Origin: Bog-756 sp963839925
GTDB taxonomy: Bacteria; Actinomycetota; Acidimicrobiia; Acidimicrobiales; RAAP-2
Reading direction: 5' to 3'
Assembly: GCA_963839925.1 (NCBI GenBank)
Contig: CAWIWV010000001.1
Coordinates: 992,001 to 1,056,000, forward strand
DNA length: 64,000 bases
The notes beneath the pieces are model-generated. The model searched no databases. It was not told the DNA's origin and saw only the letters and a program-made list of their open reading frames with translations. Positions 1 through 9,047 of the stretch are shown here, one piece after another. The position numbers and the translations under genes are program-made. Numbering within the stretch: position 1 is the stretch's first letter; each line of letters starts with the position of its first letter.

Positions 1-767
1 ACGAGGACTGCTGGCTCGGTATCAACAAACTCCCGAAGCCTCAGGACGGAGGGGCGCCATACCGGGCGGCCGTGACGACCTACGTGGAAGACCTGACCAA
101 TGCAGGGCTCGCGGTGATCGTCGACCTTCATTGGGGCGCCCCTGGGACCCAGTTGGCCACGGGCAAGGAGATCGCTGCCGACGAGAGTCACGCACCCTCG
201 TTCTGGTCATCGGTGGCCACAGCCTTCAAAAGTGATCACGGCGTTCTCTTCGATCTCTACAACGAGCCCGAGTACCTTCCCTTCTCCTGCCTGGTCCACG
301 GAGGTTGCACCGCAACGAGCGGAGAGAATGTGGCCGGCTTCGATCAGCTGATCACCGACGTCCGGAACGCGGGAGCCACCAACGTCATCATGGTGGCCGG
401 CACCGCCTACGCGGCCAACCCACTCGGGTTCCTGAAGGACTGGCCGAGCGACCCGAAAAAGCAGCTCGCCATCTCGGTGCACGTCTACAACTTCAACGCA
501 GCGAAGGAGCCGGCCACCTGGGCGACGTGGCTGCGCAAGGGCCTACTCTCCAAGGCACCAATCGTGACGGGTGAGTTGGGTGAGAAGGACTGCACCGACA
601 ACTTCATCAACTCCTACATGGCCTGGGCCGACACGAACAAGGTCTCCTATCTTGCCTGGGCCTTCAACGCAGGAACCTGCAAGCAGCCGTTCCTCCTCAA
701 TGCCAACGGCACACCCAACCCCTACGGTGCGGTCTACAAGGCTCACGTCGCAACGCTCAAAAGCTGA
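1..767 (+). CDS. Glycoside hydrolase family 5 (cellulase-type), 5' truncated
   Basis: The reading frame is open from base 3, so the gene begins before the window; about 254 C-terminal residues are present. It reads like the second half of a GH5 (beta/alpha)8 barrel: CWLGINKLP at the left edge, then GLAVIVDLHWG, the acid/base glutamate in LYNEPEYL, the sequence HVYNFN, and the probable nucleophile glutamate in VTGELGEKDC. GH5 enzymes hydrolyse beta-1,4-linked glucans or mannans, usually outside the cell; the signal peptide would lie in the missing part. Several cysteines fit an exported, disulphide-bonded protein. Substrate cannot be told from this fragment. Confidence 0.85.
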   Translation, partial: EDCWLGINKLPKPQDGGAPYRAAVTTYVEDLTNAGLAVIVDLHWGAPGTQLATGKEIAADESHAPSFWSSVATAFKSDHGVLFDLYNEPEYLPFSCLVHGGCTATSGENVAGFDQLITDVRNAGATNVIMVAGTAYAANPLGFLKDWPSDPKKQLAISVHVYNFNAAKEPATWATWLRKGLLSKAPIVTGELGEKDCTDNFINSYMAWADTNKVSYLAWAFNAGTCKQPFLLNANGTPNPYGAVYKAHVATLKS

Positions 768-776
768 GAGGTCGGC

Positions 777-794
777 CTCCCAACATGCTGGGAG
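777..794. terminator. Hairpin between convergent genes
   Basis: CTCCCA and TGGGAG form a 6-bp stem with a 6-base loop just after the GH5 stop and before the end of the opposing gene. There is no T tract, so intrinsic termination is only inferred from position. Confidence 0.35.
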
Positions 795-815
795 CGTTCT
801 GAAGCGCTCGTGGAG

Positions 816-1436
816 CTAGACGCCGAGTGAGGCGGCGCGAAGCTGGGCGGCGAGTGTTTCGTCTCCACTGATCTCGACTCGCGCCGCGGCCTGGCGACCT
901 GCGCCGAACATGGTGAGCTCGCCAGGGTCGCCGGAGAGGGTCAGACGCGGTCCACTCCCGCTCTCTTTGTCTGCACGCTGTGACGAGCTGATCACGATCG
1001 TGGCGGGGATCTTCTTTGCCATGCCACCGGGGCCCACCCGTGCCCACAGGGCGTCGGCCATGTTCTGTGAGAGAGGCCTGGGTTCCCAGCCGTCCTGTGC
1101 CCGACGTACGTCCTCGACGTGGATGAAGTACTCGACGGTGTTCATGGGTCCGTCGAATGGACGGAGCAGCAAGGGCGGCCCGTTCCGTACGGTTTCGACC
1201 ATCTTCTCCCAAGGCATCCGATCTCGTAAGGACCGCCGGACCTTGTCCGTGTAGCCGGACAGTGGCGGCCAGACCAGTCCGGGTCCACTGTCGGGTCGTC
1301 GTTCGCGGACGATGAGGTGGGCGGCCAGATCGGCGCAGGACCACCCTTCGCACAAGGTGGGTGCATCTGGCCCCCGATCGAGCAGCAGGTCACACAGGGT
1401 TCCCCGTTCCTCTTGCGCAAGGCTGGGTTCCGTCAC
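816..1436 (-). CDS. TIGR03085-type mycothiol/maleylpyruvate-isomerase-fold protein
   Basis: About 206 residues of the DinB/MDMPI fold. Visible family features are LCEGWSCADLAAHL, VRERRPDSG and the metal-ligand region YFIHVEDVRRAQ. Such proteins are small metal-binding enzymes that often use mycothiol; the reaction of this subgroup is unknown. I chose the GTG at 1436 because family members start near here (TEPSLAQEERGTLCDLLL) and because this GTG overlaps the stop of a 15-codon upstream ORF as GTGA. The frame stays open further upstream, but those residues look random. Confidence 0.75.
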   Translation of the reverse strand: MTEPSLAQEERGTLCDLLLDRGPDAPTLCEGWSCADLAAHLIVRERRPDSGPGLVWPPLSGYTDKVRRSLRDRMPWEKMVETVRNGPPLLLRPFDGPMNTVEYFIHVEDVRRAQDGWEPRPLSQNMADALWARVGPGGMAKKIPATIVISSSQRADKESGSGPRLTLSGDPGELTMFGAGRQAAARVEISGDETLAAQLRAASLGV

Positions 1437-1480
1437 CAGCGAACTCCGGGAGTGGCCACCGTCACCGAATACACCATCAT
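1433..1480 (-). CDS. Putative 15-residue leader peptide
   Basis: ATG at 1480 opens MMVYSVTVATPGVRW and ends in TGA at 1433-1435, which overlaps the GTG start of the downstream gene (GTGA). A TAGTGT hexamer ends 6 bases before the ATG, the spacing seen at many leaderless starts in this window. Translation of the peptide, and coupling to the downstream gene, are inference. The peptide has no run of one amino acid that would suggest classical attenuation. Confidence 0.4.
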   Translation of the reverse strand: MMVYSVTVATPGVRW

Positions 1481-1486
1481 CAGCGA

Positions 1487-1492
1487 ACACTA
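1487..1492 (-). promoter_or_regulatory. -10 box TAGTGT, leaderless-type
   Basis: TAGTGT lies 6 bases upstream of the ATG at 1480. No recognisable -35 box and no Shine-Dalgarno are seen. Confidence 0.45.
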
Positions 1493-1630
1493 CGGGAAGT
1501 GGGCGTCCATGGATCACGCGAGAAGTGATTTCCCGGGCAACTGGGCGACTTTGGTGGGATACTGGTCGTGGCAGGGAGGAGCGCGCCTCGGAGCAATCCG
1601 TCGGCGCGTGATGAGGGAAATGGAGCTTCC

Positions 1631-2701
1631 ATGAAGATTTGGCAAAGGCCACTCCGGCATCAGAGTGGTGAGTTCGCTGCGACAGTGCTTGCCCCGCCGG
1701 TACTGGTGGCCCTCAGCCTGGTGGTCGCCAGTTCCGCCGCCTGGGGAGCTGTCAAGGCGCACCAGCAGTCGTATCAATTCGCTGCCCCCGACGCCGCGTC
1801 GGTCTACGGCGCCGACTTGTTCGTGGCCAATGGCGGCAATAGCTCAGTGACCGAGGTCAACGCTTCGACCGGGGCGTATGTGCGAACGATCTCGGGAAAG
1901 GGCACAGGTCTCGACGCACCCTCGGCGACGGTTGTGACCGGCGGTGATCTGTTCGTCGCCAATCGCTCCAACGACACGGTGAGCGAATTCAAGACTTCGA
2001 ACGGTCAGCACATTCGGACGATCTTCGGGGCCAGGTATCGGTTCTCCTCCCCGATCGCTCTCGCATTGGACGGTACGGATCTCTTTGTTCTCAATGGCAG
2101 TGGTTCGGTCACTGAGGTGGCCGTGCGGTCCGGTGCGTTGGTCGGCACGGCGTCCGGCTCGGCATTCAAGTTCAAGAGCCCGACTGCGATCGCCGTTGCC
2201 CATGGAAGAGTCTTCGTGGTCAATAGCGGCGGCAATACGGTTACCGTTTTCAACGCCGGCACGAGGACCTTCCTCGCTTCGCTGGCAGGGTCACAATTCC
2301 AGTTCAAAACTCCGAAGGGGATCGCCTATGACGGCACGAACTTGTGGGTGACCGACCAAGCTGGTGATTCGGTGACTGAGTTCTCCCCGACAACACTGCA
2401 CGAGCTGAGTGTGACAACGGACGCCACGAATCTCCCTGACGTTGGCCCGATCGTCTACGGCGATCACGACCTGTTCGCTGCGAGTCCTCCAGGATCCTCT
2501 CCCATGGTGACCCAGATCGCCGGGTCACCGGTGCTGTTGCCCTGGATGATGTGCAACGGCAACGGCCCATATTTGTTCAACAACCCACAAGCGATGGCGG
2601 TGGCCGGCCCGAATCTCTGGGTGGTCAACGAAGGTGGCAACTCGTTGACCGAGATGAACGCCAGCACCGGGGCTTTGATCCGCACCGTCTTCAATTCCTG
2701 A
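1631..2701 (+). CDS. Secreted or membrane-anchored beta-propeller repeat protein
   Basis: About 356 residues. The N-terminus has a hydrophobic stretch (TVLAPPVLVALSLVVASSAAWG, residues about 18-40) that fits a signal peptide or anchor. The rest is a run of about seven repeats of roughly 43 residues following LFVANGGNSSVTEVNAST-G-VRTI, as in NHL or YVTN-type propellers. No catalytic motif is visible; such proteins usually bind partners or ligands outside the cell. The ATG at 1631 is chosen because GGAG precedes it by about 6 bases; an earlier in-frame start at 1568 would add a charged leader that spoils the signal peptide. It is convergent with the permease downstream. Confidence 0.7.
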   Translation: MKIWQRPLRHQSGEFAATVLAPPVLVALSLVVASSAAWGAVKAHQQSYQFAAPDAASVYGADLFVANGGNSSVTEVNASTGAYVRTISGKGTGLDAPSATVVTGGDLFVANRSNDTVSEFKTSNGQHIRTIFGARYRFSSPIALALDGTDLFVLNGSGSVTEVAVRSGALVGTASGSAFKFKSPTAIAVAHGRVFVVNSGGNTVTVFNAGTRTFLASLAGSQFQFKTPKGIAYDGTNLWVTDQAGDSVTEFSPTTLHELSVTTDATNLPDVGPIVYGDHDLFAASPPGSSPMVTQIAGSPVLLPWMMCNGNGPYLFNNPQAMAVAGPNLWVVNEGGNSLTEMNASTGALIRTVFNS

Positions 2702-2728
2702 GCGTCGGACGATCGGCAGACCTGAATT

Positions 2729-4225
2729 TCACACTTCGGGACCCGGGGCATCAGCTACAACCTTCCACGCGGGCTTGCGAAATCGATCCATCAGGAGCGG
2801 TGGGAGGATCCCGATCACGAGTAGCCCGCCAAGGATGAGCAACGCGTAGAGCACCGGGTTCGAGTGCGAGAACTGCGACGGCGCGATGAAGCCGATGAGC
2901 AAAGCGACGGCTGACGATATGCCCCCGACCAGGCTCAGGGTGCGAAGGGCGGGCGCGCGGTAGCCGCGGGGACGGTCAGGCTGAGTGCGACGTAGCCTCG
3001 ATGCTGCGACGAACATGAGCAGGTACATGATCAGGTAGACCTGGGTGGCCATGACCGCAAAAATCCAGTAGGCACGCGAGACGTCCGGGATGAACGCGTA
3101 GAGCAGGGCGATGATGGTGATCACGATCGCCTGGCCACCCAGGATGCGGACTTCGATGCCCTCTTTGTTCACCTGTTGGAAGAAGGGAGGGAGGAACCCC
3201 TGTTCACGACCGATCCTGAGGAGTCCCTCGGATGGGCCGTCCAGCCAGGACATCATGCCTGCGAGGGCTCCGATTGCGAGCGCGATCGCGATCAAGGGCA
3301 CGGCGAAGGAGATTCCGAAGTGCGCGAACAGGGCTTTGAAGGCCTGCATGACGCCCACCGTGAAGCTGATGTTCCCTGCCGGGATGAGCCATGCGATCGC
3401 CAGGGTGGGGAGGATGAAGATGGCAAGCACGAGAGCCATGGCCACGAAGATGGATCTCGGAAATTCGCGAGCCGGGTTCCGTAGGTCACCGACGTGCACG
3501 GCATTCACCTCGATGCCGGCATAGGTGAAGAAACTGTTGACGACGAGCACGATGCTGGCGATTCCCGTCCAAGCCGGCAGCAGGTGGTGAACGTTCATCG
3601 GGGCAGCCGAGTGGTTCCCCTGCAACAGGTAGACGATACCGAGCGCAACGAGGATCGCACCAGGTATGAGAGTTCCGATGAGCGTCCCGCTTGAGGAGAG
3701 CTTTGACACGAGCCCAACGCCTCGGGATGAAATGAGCACGCCGCCCCAGAACAACACGATGATGACCGCCGCGTTGTAGACGCCGTTGGCCGCCAAGCTC
3801 GGCCGGATGACATAGGCAAGGGTTCCTGCGACGTAGGCGAGCAGTGCGGGGTAATAGAAGATCGTCTGAGCGAACTCGCACCAGACCGCCATGAGCCCCA
3901 TCGGTTCGGAGACCCCTTCGCCGACCCAGTTGTAGACACCGCCCTCCCAACCCGACGCCAACTCTGCCGCGACGAGTGCGACCGGCACGAGAAACAGGAA
4001 CGCGGGGACGACGTAGAGGAAGACCGAAGCCAGTCCGAACACAGAGGTCGCAGGCGCAGATCCGAGGTAGCCGACGGAACCGACGGTCATCATCGCCAAC
4101 ACCGTCCACGAGATGTATTTCCGGGGGCGGGGCCGCGACGCGGCGATGGGCTGTGGCCGAACTCCGCGAGGATCAGACCTGACCCTGACCGTCGGCCGCG
4201 GCCGACGGCGTTTTCGATCGAACAT
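2729..4225 (-). CDS. APC-superfamily amino acid permease
   Basis: About 498 residues with about a dozen hydrophobic segments starting near residue 37 (SWTVLAMMTVGSVGYLG). The motif region AAELASGWEGGVYNWVGEG fits the APC family, and the following GLMAVWCEFAQTIFYYPALLAY resembles the glutamate:GABA antiporter/YjeM branch. It likely moves an amino acid or amine across the inner membrane by antiport or proton symport; the substrate is not predictable. The first about 36 residues are basic and Arg/Pro-rich, and the true start may be internal. It stands alone between a beta-propeller and a divergent membrane protein. Confidence 0.82.
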   Translation of the reverse strand: MFDRKRRRPRPTVRVRSDPRGVRPQPIAASRPRPRKYISWTVLAMMTVGSVGYLGSAPATSVFGLASVFLYVVPAFLFLVPVALVAAELASGWEGGVYNWVGEGVSEPMGLMAVWCEFAQTIFYYPALLAYVAGTLAYVIRPSLAANGVYNAAVIIVLFWGGVLISSRGVGLVSKLSSSGTLIGTLIPGAILVALGIVYLLQGNHSAAPMNVHHLLPAWTGIASIVLVVNSFFTYAGIEVNAVHVGDLRNPAREFPRSIFVAMALVLAIFILPTLAIAWLIPAGNISFTVGVMQAFKALFAHFGISFAVPLIAIALAIGALAGMMSWLDGPSEGLLRIGREQGFLPPFFQQVNKEGIEVRILGGQAIVITIIALLYAFIPDVSRAYWIFAVMATQVYLIMYLLMFVAASRLRRTQPDRPRGYRAPALRTLSLVGGISSAVALLIGFIAPSQFSHSNPVLYALLILGGLLVIGILPPLLMDRFRKPAWKVVADAPGPEV

Positions 4226-4337
4226 CGCCTAGCCGCCCACTGCCATGGAATCCACGCTACGCGTCGCCGAGCCGGAACGGCGGCGAATCGAACCGGCGAC
4301 GAGCGAAAGATCCCTGTCGAGCGTGCATCACGGTCGG

Positions 4338-4343
4338 TAGAAT
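4338..4343 (+). promoter_or_regulatory. -10 box TAGAAT, leaderless-type
   Basis: TAGAAT ends 7 bases before the GTG start at 4351. No Shine-Dalgarno lies between, so the mRNA probably begins at or just before the start codon. Confidence 0.5.
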
Positions 4344-4350
4344 CGTTCCA

Positions 4351-5295
4351 GTGAGCTCGGAACTTCCCCCATCCGGTTGGTACCCAGACCCGGCTGAGAA
4401 TGGCTCTCTCCGGTATTGGGACGGAAGGGTCTGGACGGAGCATCGATCTTCTCCGTCGACCGCACCCAGGGGACGATCGGCGAACGGCGCGCCGGTCGGT
4501 AAACAACTGCTGCGGGCATCGCTCGGGTTGTTCCGCCAGAACCGGAAGATGATCTGGCTGCCGGTGCTATCGGGTGTCGCGTCGGCTTTGGCGTTTCTGA
4601 TCGTCTCGGGCTTGCTGATCGTCCCTCTGGTCCGGGCAGACGGATACACCGTCTGGACGTTCCTGTTGTTCCTCCCGGCCACCATGGCCTCGACATTCAC
4701 CGGTGTGTTCTTCAATGTGGCCCTGGCTTTCGCAGCAGACCAGCAGATCGAAGGCCGGATGATCACGGTCGGGGAGGCCCTCGGCATGGCGTGGAAGCGG
4801 CGCGGCGTGGTCTTCACCTGGGCCTTTTTGGCGGCGGTCGTCGGCATGGTCATCCAGGTCGTCGAACAGCGTCTCGGGATACTGGGACGGTTGGTCGGCA
4901 TCCTCGGTGGGCTTGCCTGGGCAGTGGCGACGTTCCTGGTGGTCCCGGTCTTGGCCTTCGAGGACGTTGGGCCGATCGAAGCGGTCAAGCGGTCCTCGCA
5001 CCTCATCAAGACCACCTTCGGGACGGTCACCCGGGGGGCGTTGCGATTCGGAGCACTTTTCGTCGGGTGGATGTTGCTGGCGGTCGCGGTCATCGTCGGA
5101 GGAGTTGCGACAGCGGCTGCCGGCACCCCGCTGCTGGGAGTGCCCCTTGTTGTCGTCGGAGTTGCCGGCTTCTTCGTCATCACCATGTACATGGCCGCTG
5201 CGGGCATGTACATGCGGGTGATCCTCTACCGCCACGCGACCCAGCGGTCCTTGCCCAACTTGGGCCTCGACCTCTCGCAGACGTTTCGGCGCTGA
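4351..5295 (+). CDS. DUF2510 and DUF6159-type membrane protein
   Basis: 314 residues from a GTG start. Residues about 6-33 (PPSGWYPDPAENGSLRYWDG, then RVWTEH) are a clear DUF2510 domain, a short Trp-rich module common at the ends of actinobacterial membrane proteins. Residues about 70-295 hold several hydrophobic segments with polar, amphipathic stretches between (FEDVGPIEAVKRSSHLIKTTFG), matching the DUF6159-like integral membrane family. Function is unknown. The leaderless-type -10 box in front supports the GTG. The next gene, nfo, follows after 45 bases with its own promoter-like box. Confidence 0.75.
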   Translation: MSSELPPSGWYPDPAENGSLRYWDGRVWTEHRSSPSTAPRGRSANGAPVGKQLLRASLGLFRQNRKMIWLPVLSGVASALAFLIVSGLLIVPLVRADGYTVWTFLLFLPATMASTFTGVFFNVALAFAADQQIEGRMITVGEALGMAWKRRGVVFTWAFLAAVVGMVIQVVEQRLGILGRLVGILGGLAWAVATFLVVPVLAFEDVGPIEAVKRSSHLIKTTFGTVTRGALRFGALFVGWMLLAVAVIVGGVATAAAGTPLLGVPLVVVGVAGFFVITMYMAAAGMYMRVILYRHATQRSLPNLGLDLSQTFRR

Positions 5296-5328
5296 GTCGC
5301 CCCCATCGGGCCGCCGCGGGAGCGCTGC

Positions 5329-5334
5329 TACGGT
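5329..5334 (+). promoter_or_regulatory. -10 box TACGGT, leaderless-type
   Basis: TACGGT ends 6 bases before the ATG of the endonuclease IV gene at 5341, with no Shine-Dalgarno between. Confidence 0.5.
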
Positions 5335-5340
5335 GCCGAG

Positions 5341-6405
5341 ATGCTCATCGGTGCTCACGTGCGCGCGGGCAAGGGGTTGACCTCGGCCCTCGAACACGGA
5401 GACGAGATCGGGGCAGAGGTCGTCCAGATCTTCACCCAGAGCCCCCGGATGTGGAAGCCGTCTCAGTACGGGCCCGAGGTCATGGAGGGCTATCGGGCGG
5501 CCCAGTCGGTGCACCCGAAGGTCAAGAAGACCTTCTGCCATGCGACCTATCTGATCAACCTCGCGTCTCCCGATCCGGAGTTGGCCCTCAAGTCCCAACT
5601 CTGCCTCAACGCCAACTTGGCGACTGCAACCGGCATCGGCTCCGAGGGGCTGGTGCTCCACGTCGGCAGCCATCGGGGAGCCGGCTTCGAGACGACTCTT
5701 CCGGCAGTGGCCGAGGCGCTTCTCGGTGCGCTCGATTCCGACGACGTGGCAGCAGCGGCGGACCTATCCGAGAGCTCAGCCCCCTGCCCGATCCTGCTGG
5801 AGAACGCCGCCGGTGCGGGCGACACGGTCGGGCGATCCTTCGAGGAGCTGGCAGCGATCATCGACGCCGCCGAGGATGACGAGCGGCTCGGGGTCTGCCT
5901 CGATACTCAGCATCTGTGGGCTTCCGGCATCGGCTTCGCCAGCGTCGAAGACGCAGATTCGGTCATGAAGGTGGTCGGCGACACAGTCGGGATCGAGCGC
6001 CTGCAGTGCCTCCACCTCAACGATTCCAAGGTCCCGTTCGGGGCCAATCGGGACCGCCACGAGAACCTCGGGGCGGGAACCATCGGCTTGAGCGGACTTG
6101 CCGCCCTGCTCGGACACCCCGAGCTCCAGGGCTTGCCGGCGATCCTCGAGGTGCCCGGGATCGGCGACGGTCCCCGCTCCGAGGACGTCGCAAAGGCCAG
6201 GCAGGTCCTCAAGCGCGGGCTGAAGCTTCGGGCGGGTCCAACGGGAAAGGCAGGCAAGGCCCAGAACGCGGAGAAGGCCGGGCGAAAAACGGTCTCCGGC
6301 AAGGCCAAACGGGAGACAGGCACGATAGGGTCGCCCCCGGGTGCGGGGGAGCGCCCGACTACGAGCCGACGAGCAACGAAGGGAACCGAACGGAACCGAC
6401 CATGA
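5341..6405 (+). CDS. nfo: Endonuclease IV (AP endonuclease)
   Basis: 354 residues. It cuts DNA 5' to abasic sites in base-excision repair, using a three-metal Zn centre in a TIM barrel. Visible signatures are IGAHVRAGKG, VQIFTQSPRMW, HATYLINLASPD, LVLHVGSHRGAG, the metal-ligand glutamate in ILLENAAG, VCLDTQHLWASG, LHLNDSKVPFGANRDRHENLG and AILEVPG. The barrel ends near residue 295. A Lys/Gly/Arg-rich tail of about 55 residues follows (GKAGKAQNAEKAGRK), which is not typical and could add DNA affinity. The stop overlaps the fumC start as ATGA, so the tail lies against fumC and the two genes are probably translationally coupled. Confidence 0.93.
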   Translation: MLIGAHVRAGKGLTSALEHGDEIGAEVVQIFTQSPRMWKPSQYGPEVMEGYRAAQSVHPKVKKTFCHATYLINLASPDPELALKSQLCLNANLATATGIGSEGLVLHVGSHRGAGFETTLPAVAEALLGALDSDDVAAAADLSESSAPCPILLENAAGAGDTVGRSFEELAAIIDAAEDDERLGVCLDTQHLWASGIGFASVEDADSVMKVVGDTVGIERLQCLHLNDSKVPFGANRDRHENLGAGTIGLSGLAALLGHPELQGLPAILEVPGIGDGPRSEDVAKARQVLKRGLKLRAGPTGKAGKAQNAEKAGRKTVSGKAKRETGTIGSPPGAGERPTTSRRATKGTERNRP

Positions 6406-7793
6406 GCACCGAGACCCGCATCGAGTCCGACAGCATGGGGGAGATCGAAGTCCCCGCTGACCATTACTGGGGTGCTCAGACGGCCCGCTCGCTTCATCAC
6501 TTTCCCATCGGTGACGACCGCATGCCCAAGCCGCTGATCCGCGCCATCGGCATCTTGAAGGAGGCCTCGGCGCAGGTCAACGCTGATCTGGGAAAGATGC
6601 CTGCGGACAAGGCGGCGTTGATCGTGGCAGCGGCTCGCGAGGTCGCAGAGGGAAAGCTCGACGACGACTTCCCGCTCAGCGTCTGGCAAACCGGCAGCGG
6701 CACCCAGAGCAATATGAACGCCAACGAGGTGATCGCCAACCGCGCGATCGAGATGGCCGGGGGCGCGATGGGCTCGAAGGATCCCATCCATCCCAACGAC
6801 GACGTCAACATGTCCCAGTCCTCGAACGACACCTTCCCGACGGCGATGCACATTGCGGCCGTCGAGGAGGTCAACCATCGCCTACTTCCGCTGATCCGTC
6901 ATCTCCGTGATGCACTGGAATCGAAGGCGGTGACCTACGCAGGGATCACCAAGATCGGGCGCACCCACCTGATGGATGCGGTGCCACTTACCCTCGGGCA
7001 GGAGTTCTCGGGGTACGTGTCGCAGCTGGATGCGGACATCCGGCGGATCGAATTCGCGACCGACGACCTCTACGAGTTGGCTGCTGGGGGCACCGCGGTC
7101 GGCACGGGGCTCAATACCCATCCGGAGTTCGGCACCAGGGTTGCCGCTGCGATCGCCGAGCTCACCGGATTGCCCTTCGTGTCTGCGCCCAACAAGTTCG
7201 CCGCGCTGGCGGCTCATGACGCGTTGGTCATGTTCAGTGGAGCCCTCCGTACCTTGGCCGCGTCACTCATCAAGATCGCCGACGACATCCGGTGGCTCGG
7301 ATCGGGGCCTCGCAGCGGACTGGGTGAGCTGAACCTCCCCGAGAACGAGCCCGGATCGTCGATCATGCCCGGCAAGGTGAACCCCACCCAGTGCGAGGCG
7401 ATGATCATGGTCTGCATCCAGGTGTACGGGAACGATGCGGCGGTGGCCATGGCCGGGGCACGGGGCAATCTCGAGCTGAACGTGTGCAAGCCGGTGATCA
7501 TCCACAACGTGCTCCACTCGGTTCGGTTGCTGAGCGAGGCGTCCGGAACCTTCACCCGCTTCTGCGTCGAGGGCTTGGAGCCCAACGAGACCCGGATTCG
7601 CCAGCACCTCGAAAACTCCCTGATGTTGGTGACCGCTCTCAATCCGCTGATCGGGTACGACAAGGCAGCCGAGGTGGCGAAGAAGGCGCACAAAGAGGGG
7701 AGTACGCTACGCGAGTCGGCGATCGCTCTCGGCTACCTCACCGGCGAGCAGTTCGACGAAGCGGTCCGGCCCGAATCGATGACTCATCCCTGA
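6402..7793 (+). CDS. fumC: Fumarate hydratase class II
   Basis: 463 residues, the usual size for class II fumarase, which interconverts fumarate and malate in the TCA cycle as a cytoplasmic homotetramer. Visible features are SDSMGEIEVPADHYWGAQT at the N-terminus, TGSGTQSNMNANEV, NDDVNMSQSSNDTFPTAMH, the catalytic-histidine region GRTHLMDAVPLTLGQE (about residue 186) and the family signature GSSIMPGKVNPTQCEAM (about residue 316). The frame extends upstream, but the ATG at 6402 gives the canonical N-terminus and the ATGA overlap with nfo. Pairing a DNA-repair gene with fumarase, followed closely by a P450, is an unusual order. Confidence 0.96.
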   Translation: MSTETRIESDSMGEIEVPADHYWGAQTARSLHHFPIGDDRMPKPLIRAIGILKEASAQVNADLGKMPADKAALIVAAAREVAEGKLDDDFPLSVWQTGSGTQSNMNANEVIANRAIEMAGGAMGSKDPIHPNDDVNMSQSSNDTFPTAMHIAAVEEVNHRLLPLIRHLRDALESKAVTYAGITKIGRTHLMDAVPLTLGQEFSGYVSQLDADIRRIEFATDDLYELAAGGTAVGTGLNTHPEFGTRVAAAIAELTGLPFVSAPNKFAALAAHDALVMFSGALRTLAASLIKIADDIRWLGSGPRSGLGELNLPENEPGSSIMPGKVNPTQCEAMIMVCIQVYGNDAAVAMAGARGNLELNVCKPVIIHNVLHSVRLLSEASGTFTRFCVEGLEPNETRIRQHLENSLMLVTALNPLIGYDKAAEVAKKAHKEGSTLRESAIALGYLTGEQFDEAVRPESMTHP

Positions 7794-7832
7794 CCGCAGG
7801 GAGTCGATCGTTCCGACAAGGAGCACAAGGAC

Positions 7833-9047
7833 ATGACGATCACCTCGCCCGATGACCTGTTCATCGGACTCACCGACGGCACCTTCTACGGTGGTGACCC
7901 CTTTCCGGCATTCGCCTGGATGCGCGACCACGCACCGGCTTACTTCGACGAGGAGGCGAAGGTGTGGGGGATCACCCGCTATACCGACGTCAAAGAGATC
8001 TCGAAGGACCCCGAGACGTTCTCCAATGCCGGGGGCATACGGCCCGATAGCGGAGCGCTGCCGATGATGATCGACTGCGACGCTCCCGAACACGTTCGCA
8101 GGCGGCGTCTGGTCAGCGAGGGCTTCACTCCCAAAAGGATCCGCGAAAGTGAGGCGGGCATTCGGGCGATCTGCGACGGGATCATCGACCGGGTCTGCGA
8201 GGCGGGCACTGCCGATTTCGTGCGGGACATCGCCGCCCCGTTGCCGATGATCGTGATCGGGAACATGTTGGGAGTGGCTCCCGAGGACAGGGACGATCTC
8301 CTGCGCTGGTCCGACGATATGTTGAAGTCGCTCGGCTCTCCCGACCCCGGGGCGATGGACAAGGCGGCGCAAGCTGCGATGGAGTACACGGAGTACATCA
8401 CTGCGGTGGCCGACCAACGCAAGCGCGATAACCAGGACGGCGACTTGATCGGAACACTCGTCCACGCGGAGATCGACGGCGACCGCTTGGATGATTCATC
8501 GATCATCTATGAGTCCTTGCTGATCCTGATCGGTGGCGACGAGACGACACGCCATGTGATCAGCGGGGGCATGTTCGAGCTCCTCCGCCATCCCGACCAG
8601 AAGGCCAAGCTGATGGCCGACCGCAGCCTCCTGCCGGGCGCAGTCGAGGAGATGTTGCGGTGGGTGTCACCGATCAAGAACATGGCGCGGCAGATGACCA
8701 GGGACGTCGAGCTGCACGGGCAGACGCTCCGGCAGGGCCAGAAGCTGCTGTTGCTCTATCCCTCCGCCAATCGTGACGAGCGGGTCTTCGACCAGCCAGA
8801 GCAGTTCGACATCAGTCGGACTCCCAACGACCACATGGCCTTCGGCTTCGGATCCCACTTCTGTTTGGGCAATCGGCTTGCGCGGATGGAGCTCAACGTG
8901 ATGTTCGACCGACTGTTCGATCGCCTCGGTGATCTCACGCTCGCCGAGGACGTCGAGCCGCCGAAGCGGGCCGCCAACTTCGTCTCCGGCTACGAGACGA
9001 TGCCGGTCGTGTTCACTCCATCCGCTCCGGTGGGCGCCGCTTCGTGA
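7833..9047 (+). CDS. Cytochrome P450 (CYP142-like)
   Basis: 404 residues. Visible P450 features are the I-helix LILIGGDETTRHVISGG, the ExxR element in GAVEEMLRWVSP, and the haem-binding loop FGFGSHFCLGNRLARMEL with the ligand cysteine near residue 344. The N-terminus DLFIGLTDGTFYGGDPFPAFAWMRDH and LPMMIDCDAPEHVRRRRLV resemble the CYP142/CYP125 steroid- and fatty-acid-side-chain hydroxylases. A substrate of that kind is inference. Shine-Dalgarno AAGGAGCACAAGGAC precedes the ATG. It lies 39 bases after fumC and overlaps the next gene as GTGA. No ferredoxin gene is adjacent. Confidence 0.9.
   Translation: MTITSPDDLFIGLTDGTFYGGDPFPAFAWMRDHAPAYFDEEAKVWGITRYTDVKEISKDPETFSNAGGIRPDSGALPMMIDCDAPEHVRRRRLVSEGFTPKRIRESEAGIRAICDGIIDRVCEAGTADFVRDIAAPLPMIVIGNMLGVAPEDRDDLLRWSDDMLKSLGSPDPGAMDKAAQAAMEYTEYITAVADQRKRDNQDGDLIGTLVHAEIDGDRLDDSSIIYESLLILIGGDETTRHVISGGMFELLRHPDQKAKLMADRSLLPGAVEEMLRWVSPIKNMARQMTRDVELHGQTLRQGQKLLLLYPSANRDERVFDQPEQFDISRTPNDHMAFGFGSHFCLGNRLARMELNVMFDRLFDRLGDLTLAEDVEPPKRAANFVSGYETMPVVFTPSAPVGAAS

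Noticed and set aside
777..794. Strong intrinsic terminators across the window
   Set aside because: Only weak hairpins without T tracts occur between convergent genes, so I claim few terminators.
4257..5213. Long minus-strand frame opposite the DUF2510 membrane protein
   Set aside because: Thr/Pro/Arg-rich shadow typical of high-GC antisense frames; the plus strand has the clear domain.
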